A stretch of DNA of 64,000 nucleotides. Origin: Bacteroidota bacterium. Lineage in GTDB: Bacteria > Bacteroidota > Rhodothermia > Rhodothermales > UBA10348. Every line of letters begins with the position of its first letter. Position 1 is the stretch's first letter. Shown piece after piece: positions 43,766-52,638 of the stretch. Position numbers and translations under genes: made by a program. Below the pieces are notes generated by a model. It saw only the letters and a list, made by a program, of their open reading frames with translations, was not told the origin of the DNA and did not search any database. The stretch is from contig JAJCYP010000022.1 of the NCBI GenBank assembly GCA_029262855.1, forward strand, positions 1 through 64,000. Reading direction: 5' to 3'.

Positions 43766-44884
43766 TCAGGCGCCTCCCCCGAGTTGGTTCAGCAGATCAA
43801 AATAATCCTGGCTGGTCATCGGTCTGGGCGCAGACGAATTGGAACCGTTGGCCTCGGCAGCGCGGGCAATCGCCTCGAAATCCTGCACGTCGATTCCCAG
43901 TCTACCGAAAGCGGGAAGTCCGAGTTGCACGGTCAGCTTTCGTATGGCCATTCGCAGATCCGGCCGGCCGCAACGACTCCCCAACTCCGAGAGACGTGTC
44001 TCGACGTCATCGCCGTAGTACTCCAGAACCGGCAGCAGCAGCACGGCATTGAGCAGGCCGTGCGGGAGATCGTGGCGCCCTCCGATCGATTCTGACAGGC
44101 AGTGAACGGGCCCGACGTCGGCGTTGCCGAAGGACATGCCCGCAATCGTGGAGGCTCGCATCACCGCGTCCCGGGCCGCGGCGTTGGCCCCGATGTCGGC
44201 CGCGGCCGCTCCGAGGTGCTCGAGGAGGAGTGTGACTGCACTGATGGCGAGTTCGTCTGAGACCGGATTGGAGGCGCGACCAATGAATGCTTCAATGGCG
44301 TGTGTCATGGCATCCATCCCCGTGGCAGCTACCAGATCCGCAGGCAGCGAGATCAGAACATCCGAATCCACAATGGCCCATTCTGGAAACAGGCCATCAC
44401 CCTTGACACTGATCTTCCTCCGCTGCCTCGAGTCGGTCAGCACGGAAACCCAGGTCACTTCCGAGCCTGTCCCACAGGTGGTCGGAATGGCAACCACAGG
44501 TGCCGCAGGTGTGTGAAATTGATTTCGCCCCTCGTAGTCGCGGATACTGCCCGGGTTGGTGAGCAGCAGCGCCACGCCCTTGGCGGCATCGAGGACCGAG
44601 CCGCCACCAACCGCCACAACTACTTGAACGGCATGGCCCCGTACCTGGGCCGCCATCGCGTCGACATCAGCGACGCGGGGGTTTGGCTTGACCTCATCCA
44701 GCACCCAGGGGCGAAACCCCGCGGTCTCGATGAATCCGCAGACACGTCGAGGAAGATCCGTCTTGCCCAGGCCTGGATCTGTGACAACCAGCGCCGTGCC
44801 GGCTTCATAGTCTCCCAGTACGGTGCCTAGCTGTTTGAGCGAACCCGGTCCGACAATGGTCCGGGTGGGAAGTCTGAACGCCAA
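43766..44884 (-). CDS. Iron-containing alcohol dehydrogenase
   Basis: A start at TTG 44884, directly after the upstream TGA (TGAGTTG), gives 372 residues beginning LAFRLPTRTIVGPGSLKQL, as is usual for the family; an in-frame ATG at 44944 would add 20 unrelated residues. NAD(P) is bound by VAVGGGSVLDAAKG, and TTCGTGSEVTW follows. Metal ligands are in ATGMDAMTHAIEAF and in CLSESIGGRHDLPHG. It reduces aldehydes or oxidises alcohols; the substrate is unknown. Confidence 0.9.
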   Translation of the reverse strand: MAFRLPTRTIVGPGSLKQLGTVLGDYEAGTALVVTDPGLGKTDLPRRVCGFIETAGFRPWVLDEVKPNPRVADVDAMAAQVRGHAVQVVVAVGGGSVLDAAKGVALLLTNPGSIRDYEGRNQFHTPAAPVVAIPTTCGTGSEVTWVSVLTDSRQRRKISVKGDGLFPEWAIVDSDVLISLPADLVAATGMDAMTHAIEAFIGRASNPVSDELAISAVTLLLEHLGAAAADIGANAAARDAVMRASTIAGMSFGNADVGPVHCLSESIGGRHDLPHGLLNAVLLLPVLEYYGDDVETRLSELGSRCGRPDLRMAIRKLTVQLGLPAFGRLGIDVQDFEAIARAAEANGSNSSAPRPMTSQDYFDLLNQLGGGA

Positions 44885-44885
44885 C

Positions 44886-46568
44886 TCAGTCTCCGCGCGG
44901 CTCGAACTCCTTGGAGGCCGGGAGCGAAGCAAGCTCCTCAGCATTGGACCAGAAGCCCAGCGCCCGAGTCACGGTCTGGTCGATTCTGTTGAAAATGGGG
45001 AACCAGGACTCGCTACCGTACAGGCGTTGGGCGAGCCTTGCCTTCATCACCGTCCGGAGGAGCTCCTCGGAGGCCGCCCGGTCCACTGCGCTGAATTCTC
45101 CTTCGCCAGGGACCGAGTCTCCCTCAACCACCTTTACGCTGAAGTCCTCCGCGAACGTCCAGAAATCGCTCATGAAGGCGTCCGTGACTTTGTAGTTCGC
45201 CACGAAATCGTCCTGCCGCTCGCCCCACTCTTCACGTAGGGCAACCTCGCGTTCCAGGAACCACTCCCGGGTAAACCGCACGTCGGCACCCTGTCTCACG
45301 ACGGCTCTCAGAATCGGTGCATTCATGCCAGCGACGCTGTCCGGCGCAATGACAAAGTCAGGCATGACACCGCCTCCGCCGAAAACGACACGCCCGTGCG
45401 CAGTCTCGAAGCGCAGGGAATCTGGAAGGTCGCTCAGGTACTCCGCGGTGGCGTACGTGGCCTCCCGCAGCGAGCCGAACTTGGAGGCGTAGTAGTCTTC
45501 GGCGCGACCATCCGAGTAGGGCGTCTGAATCAGGCGACCGCTGGGCATGAAGTACCTGCTCACGGTCAGCTGAAGAATGCTGCCGTCGCGCAGCTGGAAG
45601 GGGCGCTGGACCAGCCCCTTGCCGAATGTCCGTCGACCGACAACAAGGGCCCGGTCGTGGTCCTGCAGGGCACCCGAAATGATCTCGCTGCCAGAGGCCG
45701 TGTTCTCGTTTACCAGTACAATTACAGTACCCTCCTCAAACAGGCCGCCGTCGGTGGATGTGTCTGTTTCGGACTCCCGTTCCACCCGTCCCTTCGTGTA
45801 GACAATGGTCTTGCCGCCCGTCAGGAACTCGTCGGCAATCTGGACAGCGGTCTGCTTGATCCCGCCCGGATTGTCCCGAAGGTCGAGAATCATCCGCGTC
45901 ATTCCCTGCCCGAGGAGTTCGCGGGCGTGTTCGACAAATTCGTCGTGCGTGGTCATCGCAAATCGACCGATCCGGAGGTACCCGGTCTCATCGTCCACCA
46001 TATAGCTGGAGTCGATGCTGTAGAGCGGAATCTCGCCTCGGGTGATGACGAATTCGATCAGGCCGTTCGCCCTGCGCCGCTTCACGTCCAGTCGGACGTC
46101 CGTGCCGATGGGACCCTTGATCCTGTTCTGAATCTCGATGGAGTTCATCCCCACGACGGAGGAATCGTCCACTGCGACAATCAGGTCTCCAGGCATGAGG
46201 CCCACGCGCTCACTGGGTCCATCGGAGATTACTGAGGTAACACGGGCCGTGTCCGGAGGAGGAGCCTCAAACCAGATTCCAATACCGCCGAATGAACCTC
46301 GATATCCCTCCTGAACGAGGGCGACCTGCTTCTTGTCTATGTAGGAGGAGTGCGGATCCAGCTCCTCCAGCATCGCCCCGATGGACTTGTCGACCAGGGT
46401 CTCCGGGCTGACTTCCTCCACGTACTGCCGATCGATCAGGAGAAAAGCGTCCTCCAGCTTGCGCAGCTGCTCGAGCGTGTCGGGCTGCGAAAAAATGCCG
46501 CCGAATCGAGCACCGAGGAAGGTGCCGGCGGCAAATACGAACAGGGCAGGGAGGACAAAGCGCTTCAT
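44886..46568 (-). CDS. S41-family C-terminal processing protease with PDZ domain
   Basis: ATG 46568 gives 560 residues. There is an N-terminal membrane anchor or signal (MKRFVLPALFVFAAGTFLGA), a PDZ domain (about 90-170, GFGGIGIWFEAP, PGDLIVAVDDSSV) and the S41 core with catalytic Ser in NENTASGSEIISGAL and Lys in RTFGKGLVQRPF. The last 180 residues are a helical extension. It would degrade or trim periplasmic proteins. It diverges from the ECF sigma operon. Confidence 0.92.
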   Translation of the reverse strand: MKRFVLPALFVFAAGTFLGARFGGIFSQPDTLEQLRKLEDAFLLIDRQYVEEVSPETLVDKSIGAMLEELDPHSSYIDKKQVALVQEGYRGSFGGIGIWFEAPPPDTARVTSVISDGPSERVGLMPGDLIVAVDDSSVVGMNSIEIQNRIKGPIGTDVRLDVKRRRANGLIEFVITRGEIPLYSIDSSYMVDDETGYLRIGRFAMTTHDEFVEHARELLGQGMTRMILDLRDNPGGIKQTAVQIADEFLTGGKTIVYTKGRVERESETDTSTDGGLFEEGTVIVLVNENTASGSEIISGALQDHDRALVVGRRTFGKGLVQRPFQLRDGSILQLTVSRYFMPSGRLIQTPYSDGRAEDYYASKFGSLREATYATAEYLSDLPDSLRFETAHGRVVFGGGGVMPDFVIAPDSVAGMNAPILRAVVRQGADVRFTREWFLEREVALREEWGERQDDFVANYKVTDAFMSDFWTFAEDFSVKVVEGDSVPGEGEFSAVDRAASEELLRTVMKARLAQRLYGSESWFPIFNRIDQTVTRALGFWSNAEELASLPASKEFEPRGD

Positions 46569-46697
46569 GTACGACCAAATCCGATGTGTGGAAGGTTGAT
46601 TCTCCTGGGTATGCCTTTTGTTTCGGCCGGTTTGCCGGTTGAGCAAGCCGAAATCGCCGCTCGGCGCAACGGGCCACGCGGTGTAGTGTAACCTTCG

Positions 46698-47264
46698 ATG
46701 GCCGCCGGTCGTTTGCACCCCGACATCAGCAAGGATGCCCCCAGCGTGACTCTCCCCGAATACGAAACCCTGATAACCCGGCAGCAACATCGGGTGTACG
46801 GATACGCGCTCCGTTTGGTCGGAGATCGGGAGCAGGCGAAGGACGTCGTGCAGGATGCCATGCTTCGCATGTGGAAGCACCGGGAACGCCTGGAGGTGGA
46901 TGGCGCCGTCTCCTGGTTGCTCCGGGTGACCCACAACGCGTGCATTGACCAACTGCGTCGTCGAAAGCTCGAAACCCGAATCTTCCACGGCGACGCAGAA
47001 ACAGAACAGCTTGGCTCAGGAGAGTGGTCTCCGGCCAGAGAGACCGAATCGCGCGACATCATGAAGCACCTCCACCATGCGATTTCCCTGCTTGGAGAGC
47101 CCCACCGGAGCATCGTGGTGCTGCGGGAGGTGGAGGACTTTTCGTACGAAGAAATATGCGGCGCACTCAACCTGCCCATGTCAACGGTCAAGGTCTACCT
47201 GCACCGCGCAAGGAAACGACTCAGAAAGACACTCGAAGAGGTAATGCATCGTGAACTGGTCTGA
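46698..47264 (+). CDS. RpoE-like ECF sigma factor
   Basis: The 188-residue protein has sigma-2 (YGYALRLVGDREQAKDVVQD, then AMLRMWKHRERL) and sigma-4 (EPHRSIVVLREVEDFSYEEI, then CGALNLPMSTVKVYLHRARKRL). The anti-sigma gene starts 14 bp before its stop. Such factors are normally autoregulated and held by the anti-sigma protein until an envelope signal arrives. Confidence 0.92.
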   Translation: MAAGRLHPDISKDAPSVTLPEYETLITRQQHRVYGYALRLVGDREQAKDVVQDAMLRMWKHRERLEVDGAVSWLLRVTHNACIDQLRRRKLETRIFHGDAETEQLGSGEWSPARETESRDIMKHLHHAISLLGEPHRSIVVLREVEDFSYEEICGALNLPMSTVKVYLHRARKRLRKTLEEVMHRELV

Positions 47265-47814
47265 CCAACAGACGCCGGACAACCTGCCGGACGCGCTCAT
47301 TGAGCCGTTTCTGGACGGAGCCCTCACACCCGAGGAGCGAGACCGTGTGCTTGCCGCGGCCAGTCGGGATGCCGACTTCGCCGCGCAACTCGTGCTCGCC
47401 CGGTCCATCCGGGAGGCACTCAGGAGCATGCCGTCTGCAGTGGCGCCGGCCGACCTGGTGCCGTCGGTGATGGGTGAAGTGCGGCGCGATCGGTGGCGCC
47501 AATTTGTCAGGCAACTGCAGGGTCGCCTCCGGATGCTGACTACGGTGGATTTCCGGCCGGTGCTGGCGACGGCCACGCTCGTGGCAGTGATCGTTGCCGG
47601 CGCCCTGTTGGGCCGACCGGCTCCCACGGTTTCGCCGGAGGCAGAAGCAGCCCTGGCCCAGATCAAGTGGACACTGGCGCTGGTGTCAGAAGTCACCGAG
47701 CGCTCGACAGATCATATTCGCCGCGACGTCCTCGAGCCTCACGTGCTCGGACATATACGGTCTGCGGCCCACGACGTATTCGACGATTCCCGCCCGGGAC
47801 CCGTCGTGAATTAG
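47251..47814 (+). CDS. Membrane-bound anti-sigma factor
   Basis: The start is GTG 47251. The 187 residues have an N-terminal zinc-less anti-sigma-type helical region (IEPFLDGALTPEERDRVLAAA), one transmembrane helix (PVLATATLVAVIVAGALLG, about 110-130) and a periplasmic tail of about 55 residues. It probably binds the upstream sigma factor. The short tail could be a substrate for site-1 cleavage; membrane proteases are encoded 4-6 kb downstream. Confidence 0.82.
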   Translation: MNWSDQQTPDNLPDALIEPFLDGALTPEERDRVLAAASRDADFAAQLVLARSIREALRSMPSAVAPADLVPSVMGEVRRDRWRQFVRQLQGRLRMLTTVDFRPVLATATLVAVIVAGALLGRPAPTVSPEAEAALAQIKWTLALVSEVTERSTDHIRRDVLEPHVLGHIRSAAHDVFDDSRPGPVVN

Positions 47815-47821
47815 ATTGAGA

Positions 47822-48376
47822 ATGAACATGAACTATAGAACGCTTTTTCTCGCGCTCACCTTTGCTCTGCTGGTTCTTCCGGCTGGCCTGAGCAGTGCAC
47901 AGCGCATTGAAAACCTCCCTGGGTACTTCGACTTTGATGAGCTCGAAAGGATCGTCGGGGCCGAGACCACCCTGGAGGTCAATTTCAAGGGTGCGATCCT
48001 GAGAATGGCGGCCGAGGCGGCCCGCATTGAAGACGACACGCTGGCCGACATGCTCCTCAAGCTGAAGGGGATTCAGGTTCGCGGGTATACGCTGGACCGT
48101 GACGCCCGCAAAGCCCTCGAGAACCGCATTGGTCCGCTCTTTCGCCAGATGACGGACGGCGGCTGGGAGCGGGTCGTGCGGGTCCGCAACGACGGGGAGT
48201 TCGTCGAGATGCTCATTCGGGACACGACAGGGGAGCGGGTGGAGGGCCTGATTGTGTTCGTGATCGGCGGCGGAGAGAACGAGACGGTGTTCGTCAACAT
48301 CGTCGGCGAGATTGACCCCGAGGACATCGGTCGTTTGGGCAGACGTTTTCGTATTGGCGCGCTGGAGGTCCTGTAA
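47822..48376 (+). CDS. DUF4252 secreted protein
   Basis: About 184 residues from ATG 47822 (ATG 47828 also possible) with a signal peptide (FALLVLPAGLSSAQ). DUF4252 features include TTLEVNFKGAILRMAAEAA, GIQVRGYTLDRDARKALE and ERVEGLIVFVIGGGENETVF. The family often follows ECF sigma/anti-sigma pairs in Bacteroidota. Its function is unknown. Confidence 0.82.
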   Translation: MNMNYRTLFLALTFALLVLPAGLSSAQRIENLPGYFDFDELERIVGAETTLEVNFKGAILRMAAEAARIEDDTLADMLLKLKGIQVRGYTLDRDARKALENRIGPLFRQMTDGGWERVVRVRNDGEFVEMLIRDTTGERVEGLIVFVIGGGENETVFVNIVGEIDPEDIGRLGRRFRIGALEVL

Positions 48377-48913
48377 ATGAATCGCTTCCTCCCCACGCTG
48401 ATTGCAATTCTGATCCTGGCTCCCGCCCTCAGCGGGTGTATGTATTCCCGCGAAATGGCGCACATCCGGGATGACATTGAGGAGATCCTGGACGCCCGGT
48501 TTGAACGCGAAGTGGTCGTTACCGTCGGTCCCCGGTCACTTCGGGCGGCCAGTTGGATCACGGGCCACGTTCCGGACATCTATGCCCAGATGGCCAGTGA
48601 CTACGTCCGCGAAATCGACCGTGTGAAGGTCGGCGTCTACCAGGTCAGGGAGCGCCCCAGCACGACGGAGCTGCGCCTGGACAAAGTCCCCCGATTCAAG
48701 CGAAGCGGTTGGGAGGTATTGGTACGGGTCGAAGATGACGGTGATACCGTCTGGGTGCTGTATCGCGAGCGGTATGAAAACGTTCGCGACATGCTTGTCC
48801 TGGTCCTCGATTCCGAGCAACTGGTGATTGCCCGAGTCGAGGGTCATTTAAATGAGTTGGTCCGGCTCGCAGTGGCAGACGCGACATTCTTCAAGGATGT
48901 CGCGGCCTGGTAA
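48377..48913 (+). CDS. DUF4252-like lipoprotein
   Basis: ATG 48377 follows the preceding TAA directly. The 178 residues have a lipobox (LILAPALSGC). The mature part (VVVTVGPRSLRAASWITGHV, VGVYQVRER, WEVLVRVEDDGDTVWVLYRE) parallels the upstream protein and is probably a diverged paralogue. It may act with it at the envelope. This is the last gene of the sigma operon. Confidence 0.75.
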   Translation: MNRFLPTLIAILILAPALSGCMYSREMAHIRDDIEEILDARFEREVVVTVGPRSLRAASWITGHVPDIYAQMASDYVREIDRVKVGVYQVRERPSTTELRLDKVPRFKRSGWEVLVRVEDDGDTVWVLYRERYENVRDMLVLVLDSEQLVIARVEGHLNELVRLAVADATFFKDVAAW

Positions 48914-49015
48914 TAGAAACTCGGGCCCGAAGCTTCCGTAAGCGCTGGAGGGCAGTCACCCGTCCCCATCTCGGGGATGGCGTCGCTCGTACCTCCCACC
49001 AACACTGATTCGTTG

Positions 49016-49615
49016 ATGCGCAGCACTGGAACGCTTGTCATTGTCTTTATCGTCCTCGTGGTCGGCTTTGCCGGATGCGCCGGCTGTAGCTCCTACAACG
49101 GCATGGTGTCGCAGGAGGAAGGCGTCGAACAGGCTTGGGCCAACGTCGAGACTTCCTACCAGCGGCGGGCAGACCTGATTCCCAACCTCGTCCGCACGGT
49201 ACAGGGTGCCGCCGATTTTGAGCGGGAAACCCTGGAGTCGGTCACCAACGCGCGAGCTCGCGCAACCTCGATCAACCTTTCGGTCGATGACCTCTCCGAT
49301 CCGGCTGCCATGCAGGCCTACATGGCCGCCCAGTCGGCACTCGGCAGTTCACTCGGGCGACTGATTGCGGTGGCCGAAAGCTATCCCCAGTTGACGGCCA
49401 CGACGGCCTTCCGGGATCTTCAGACCCAATTGGAGGGCACCGAGAATCGCATCAACGTGGCCCGTAGGGACTACAATGCTGCGGTCAGGGGTTACAACAC
49501 CAAGATCCGGCAATTCCCGGGTTCGATCATTGCCTCCATCATGGGATTTGACCGCCGTACGCCCTTTGAGGCGGAGGCGGGTGCGGAGACAGCGCCGACC
49601 GTCGAGTTCAATTGA
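49016..49615 (+). CDS. lemA: LemA-family membrane protein
   Basis: ATG 49016 gives 199 residues: one N-terminal helix (LVIVFIVLVVGFAGCAGC), then the LemA coiled region (YNGMVSQEEGVEQAWANVET, YQRRADLIPNLVRTVQGAAD, ENRINVARRDYNAAVRGYN) and FPGSIIASIMGF. LemA often accompanies HtpX and TPM-domain genes. It may shape membranes or modulate signalling. The TPM gene starts at the last base of its stop (TGATG). Confidence 0.92.
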   Translation: MRSTGTLVIVFIVLVVGFAGCAGCSSYNGMVSQEEGVEQAWANVETSYQRRADLIPNLVRTVQGAADFERETLESVTNARARATSINLSVDDLSDPAAMQAYMAAQSALGSSLGRLIAVAESYPQLTATTAFRDLQTQLEGTENRINVARRDYNAAVRGYNTKIRQFPGSIIASIMGFDRRTPFEAEAGAETAPTVEFN

Positions 49616-50394
49616 TGAAGATGCTCCGATCAGGAGTCGCTTTTTGGGTGTTTCTGCTGATTGCGGGGACCGTGCAGGCTCAGGACGTGATCCCGCCGAG
49701 TGGCGAGTGGGTCACGGACCGAGCCGACCTCCTCTCTGACCAGGAGGAAAGCCTGCTGTCCGCCAGGCTCGCGGGCTACGCGGACACCACATCCACGCAG
49801 ATGATCATTGTGACCCTGCCGTCGCTCGACGGTGCTGTGGCGGCTGACTACGCGCTGGCGCTGGGTCGAGCATGGGGCGTTGGCCAGGGTGACAAGGACA
49901 ACGGCGTGGTCATCCTGGTGTCCCGCGATGACCGGCAGCTGTTCATCGCCACGGGTTTCGGCCTCGAGGGGGCGATCCCGGATATCGTCGCCGGCCGGAT
50001 CGTGCGGGACGTCATGGTGCCTCGATTCCGGGAGGGACGCTTCTATGACGGACTCTCCGGTGCCGTGGACAAGCTGTTTCTGGCCGCAGCTGGCGAATAC
50101 ACGGCGGAGGAGGCCACGGAGGGTATTCCGATTTCGGTGATCATCATCCTGTTCATCGTGGCCTTGATCATCATCCTTTCCATCTCCGCGGCGCACGACG
50201 AAGGATCCGGCGGCGGCACCCGGTATCGGCATGGATCCGGCCCGGTTATTATCTGGGGCGGAGGACATGGCGGCTGGGGACACGGCCGGAGCAGTGGCGG
50301 ATTTGGCGGCGGCGGATTCGGTGGCGGAGGATTCGGTGGCTTCGGCGGCGGTGGAGGCGGCTTCGGTGGTGGCGGAGCCGGAGGCTCCTGGTGA
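49615..50394 (+). CDS. TPM-domain (DUF477/YgcG-type) membrane protein with Gly-rich tail
   Basis: The 259-residue protein has a signal peptide, a TPM domain (about 25-150: GEWVTDRADLLSDQEESLLS, VIVTL-type strands, DNGVVILVSRDDRQLFIATG, LEGAIPDIVAGRIVRDVMVP), one transmembrane helix (ISVIIILFIVALIIILSISA) and a Gly/Phe-rich cytoplasmic tail ending GGAGGSW. The family partners LemA in many genomes; one plant member works in photosystem II repair. Confidence 0.9.
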   Translation: MKMLRSGVAFWVFLLIAGTVQAQDVIPPSGEWVTDRADLLSDQEESLLSARLAGYADTTSTQMIIVTLPSLDGAVAADYALALGRAWGVGQGDKDNGVVILVSRDDRQLFIATGFGLEGAIPDIVAGRIVRDVMVPRFREGRFYDGLSGAVDKLFLAAAGEYTAEEATEGIPISVIIILFIVALIIILSISAAHDEGSGGGTRYRHGSGPVIIWGGGHGGWGHGRSSGGFGGGGFGGGGFGGFGGGGGGFGGGGAGGSW

Positions 50395-50711
50395 TCGACC
50401 GCGTCCCACTCCTTCTCCAGTATCTGGAGGACGACCCGGATGACGCCTTTACACGCTTTGCGCTGGCGTCCGAATATCGGAAGCGGGGCGAGCAGGCCGC
50501 CGCACTGCAGTTGTTCGAGCGCTTGGTGGCCGACCAACCGGCGTACGTCGGCACCTACTACCATCTGGCGGCGCTCTATCAGGAACTGGACCGCCCCGAG
50601 GAGGCGCGTGCCACGTATCACGCCGGAATCCTTGAGGCCGGTCGACAGGCGGATCGGCACAGCGAGTCCGAACTCCGCACCGCACTGATGGAACTCGAGA
50701 TCGGGGAGTGA
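50391..50711 (+). CDS. Small TPR-like protein
   Basis: The start is GTG 50391, overlapping the TPM stop (GTGA). The 106 residues form two or three TPR-type helix pairs (DDAFTRFALASEYRKRGEQA, AYVGTYYHLAALYQELDRPE, ARATYHAGILEAGRQ). It has no signal peptide, so it is cytoplasmic. It may connect the TPM and LysM proteins of this run; the function is unknown. Confidence 0.75.
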   Translation: MIDRVPLLLQYLEDDPDDAFTRFALASEYRKRGEQAAALQLFERLVADQPAYVGTYYHLAALYQELDRPEEARATYHAGILEAGRQADRHSESELRTALMELEIGE

Positions 50712-50806
50712 CCTTCACCCTCTCGTCCGAACCCCGAAGCCCTATGCATGTCCTACCAGACCCGAGCCGGCCCAACGCATCCGCCAACGGGCGGTCTTCC
50801 GCGCCC

Positions 50807-51838
50807 ATGCGCGTAACTGCGCGTCTGGCCGCCCGTACGACGGTTATGCTCGTCCTACTCAGTTTCACGGCACTCGTCGCGCTCGGGCAGGCCCGAAAAA
50901 CCTACACCGTTCGCGCCGGAGACTCCCTGTATCGGATTGCCGTCAATAACAGGCTCTCCGTTCAGCAGCTTCAGGCCCTGAACGGATTATCCGGCACGGT
51001 CATTCGGGTTGGGCAGGTCCTGCGCCTTGCGGAAGGCGCGGAGATTGAGGACGCAGCGCCGCCGCCGGTGTCTCCCGCCGTCGTGGCACAACCGGTGTCC
51101 CCCGCCGTCACGCCGCCACCAGCACAGCAGGCCGCCGAACCACCAGGTCCCACCGAATCGGCCGTAGTCCCTGTGGTAGCGCACGCGCGCGACATCCAGG
51201 CCGTCTTTGACAGCACCGGTGTCATCGCCCACGGGGAGATCCGTCTGGCTCCGCAGCAGTCGTTCTTCGATCTCGCGTTCGCATTGGGCGTCCCTGTTGA
51301 TACGCTCGAAACGATGAATCCTGGCTATGGCAATGTGCTCGCAGACGGGCCTCCGGTGCGCGTCCCGGCCAGATTTGCTGCCACCTTCTATCGGGTGAAG
51401 ACGGGTGACACCCTGTACCGCGTCGCCGCGGAGCACGGGATATCACTCGGAGAACTGCGACTGGCGAACACCGACATCTCGGATGTCATCCGCGTGGGTC
51501 AACGCCTCCGGATTCCGTCCTCCGCGACCGAGCCTCTGATGCCTGTGATCATCGTCCAGGGGTCCGCCTCGGTCTACCCCGACAGATTCGCGGGCCGGCT
51601 CATGGCCAGCGGCCAGGCCTATGATCAGACGCGTCATACGGTGGCACATCCGGCTCTGCCTTTTGGAACTGTGGTGATGATTGAAAATGCAGAGACGGGC
51701 GCGCGAACCTTTGCAGAGGTGGCTGACCGGATGCCGCTGACCACCGACTTTGTGGTGGAGGTCTCCAGGGCTGTAGCGGAGGCCATCGATCTTGATACGG
51801 GCGAAGTCCGCGTACGCATCATCCACGCCAGCCATTGA
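50807..51838 (+). CDS. LysM-repeat protein with RlpA-like double-psi beta-barrel
   Basis: I chose ATG 50807 because a signal peptide follows (LAARTTVMLVLLSFTALVAL, then GQA); GTG 50708 overlaps the upstream stop and is an alternative. Two clear LysM domains occur (YTVRAGDSLYRIAVNNRLSV, YRVKTGDTLYRVAAEHGISL) with a degenerate one between them and a Pro-rich linker. The C-terminal 100 residues are RlpA-like (GSASVYPDRFAGRLMASGQ, HPALPFGTVVMIENAETG). It is probably a peptidoglycan-binding periplasmic protein, possibly a lytic enzyme. Confidence 0.85.
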   Translation: MRVTARLAARTTVMLVLLSFTALVALGQARKTYTVRAGDSLYRIAVNNRLSVQQLQALNGLSGTVIRVGQVLRLAEGAEIEDAAPPPVSPAVVAQPVSPAVTPPPAQQAAEPPGPTESAVVPVVAHARDIQAVFDSTGVIAHGEIRLAPQQSFFDLAFALGVPVDTLETMNPGYGNVLADGPPVRVPARFAATFYRVKTGDTLYRVAAEHGISLGELRLANTDISDVIRVGQRLRIPSSATEPLMPVIIVQGSASVYPDRFAGRLMASGQAYDQTRHTVAHPALPFGTVVMIENAETGARTFAEVADRMPLTTDFVVEVSRAVAEAIDLDTGEVRVRIIHASH

Positions 51839-52611
51839 AGACTCCCGGCTACTTTCAGATCACGCGTACGGCCACCTACAGTTTTCTGGTGGCCCTCCCC
51901 CTCTTGGCCGCCTACGAGATTCTGATTCTCGTTGTCAACGATGGGACCGAGACCGGCGTGCGCGTCGGAGCCGATGTCTGGATCAAACAGATCATCGCAC
52001 TCGTGGGTGATCCCGGAATGTTTGCGATAGGTCTGGTGGTCCTGGCCGTCGGGATCTGGGTGGTTCGGCGCGATCGGACCAAGGGACTACCGATCCGGCC
52101 GAAGTACTTTGGCTGGATGCTCGCCGAGAGTCTCGGGTACGCGGTGGTGGTCGCTGTCGTCGTGTCCAGGCTGGTGGGCGCGCTCTATTACAACGTCGCC
52201 GTGGGGGAAGCTGGGATGGCTTTGGTGCCCCAGGAACTGGGACTTCCCAAGATGCTCGCCCTGTCCCTCGGTGCAGGCCTGTACGAGGAGCTGGTGTTTC
52301 GAGTGTTTCTGGTTGGTGGGCTCTTCTGGGCGCTTTCGAAATGGCGGGGGCGGAGCAAGCCGAAGCTCGTCGAGGGTCAGACCGCCCGGAAGGATGTGTT
52401 CGCCTATGTGGTCTCCGCCGTTGTCGGTGCCCTTCTCTTCAGTGCCGTCCACTATATCGGCGCGTTCGGAGACCCGTTTCAGTTGCCGTCGTTCACATTC
52501 CGCTTCCTGTTCGGGTTGGCGTTGAATGTGCTCTTTCTCCTTCGTGGTTTTGGGATCGCGGCCTGGACCCACGCCATTTATGACATTCTCGTAGTAACGA
52601 ATACGCTCTAA
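51835..52611 (+). CDS. CPBP-family intramembrane metalloprotease (CAAX/PrsW-type)
   Basis: The start is TTG 51835, overlapping the preceding TGA (TTGA). The 258 residues have about six to seven helices with the catalytic motifs GLYEELVFRVFLVGG (E-E-x-x-x-R) and FSAVHYIGAF (His), plus a later helix with FRFLFGLALNVLF. CPBP enzymes cut within membranes; PrsW-like members start anti-sigma cleavage in Bacillus. The substrate is unknown here. Confidence 0.9.
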   Translation: MKTPGYFQITRTATYSFLVALPLLAAYEILILVVNDGTETGVRVGADVWIKQIIALVGDPGMFAIGLVVLAVGIWVVRRDRTKGLPIRPKYFGWMLAESLGYAVVVAVVVSRLVGALYYNVAVGEAGMALVPQELGLPKMLALSLGAGLYEELVFRVFLVGGLFWALSKWRGRSKPKLVEGQTARKDVFAYVVSAVVGALLFSAVHYIGAFGDPFQLPSFTFRFLFGLALNVLFLLRGFGIAAWTHAIYDILVVTNTL

Positions 52612-52638
52612 CACCAGCTCTAACTAACACCGGGGTTC

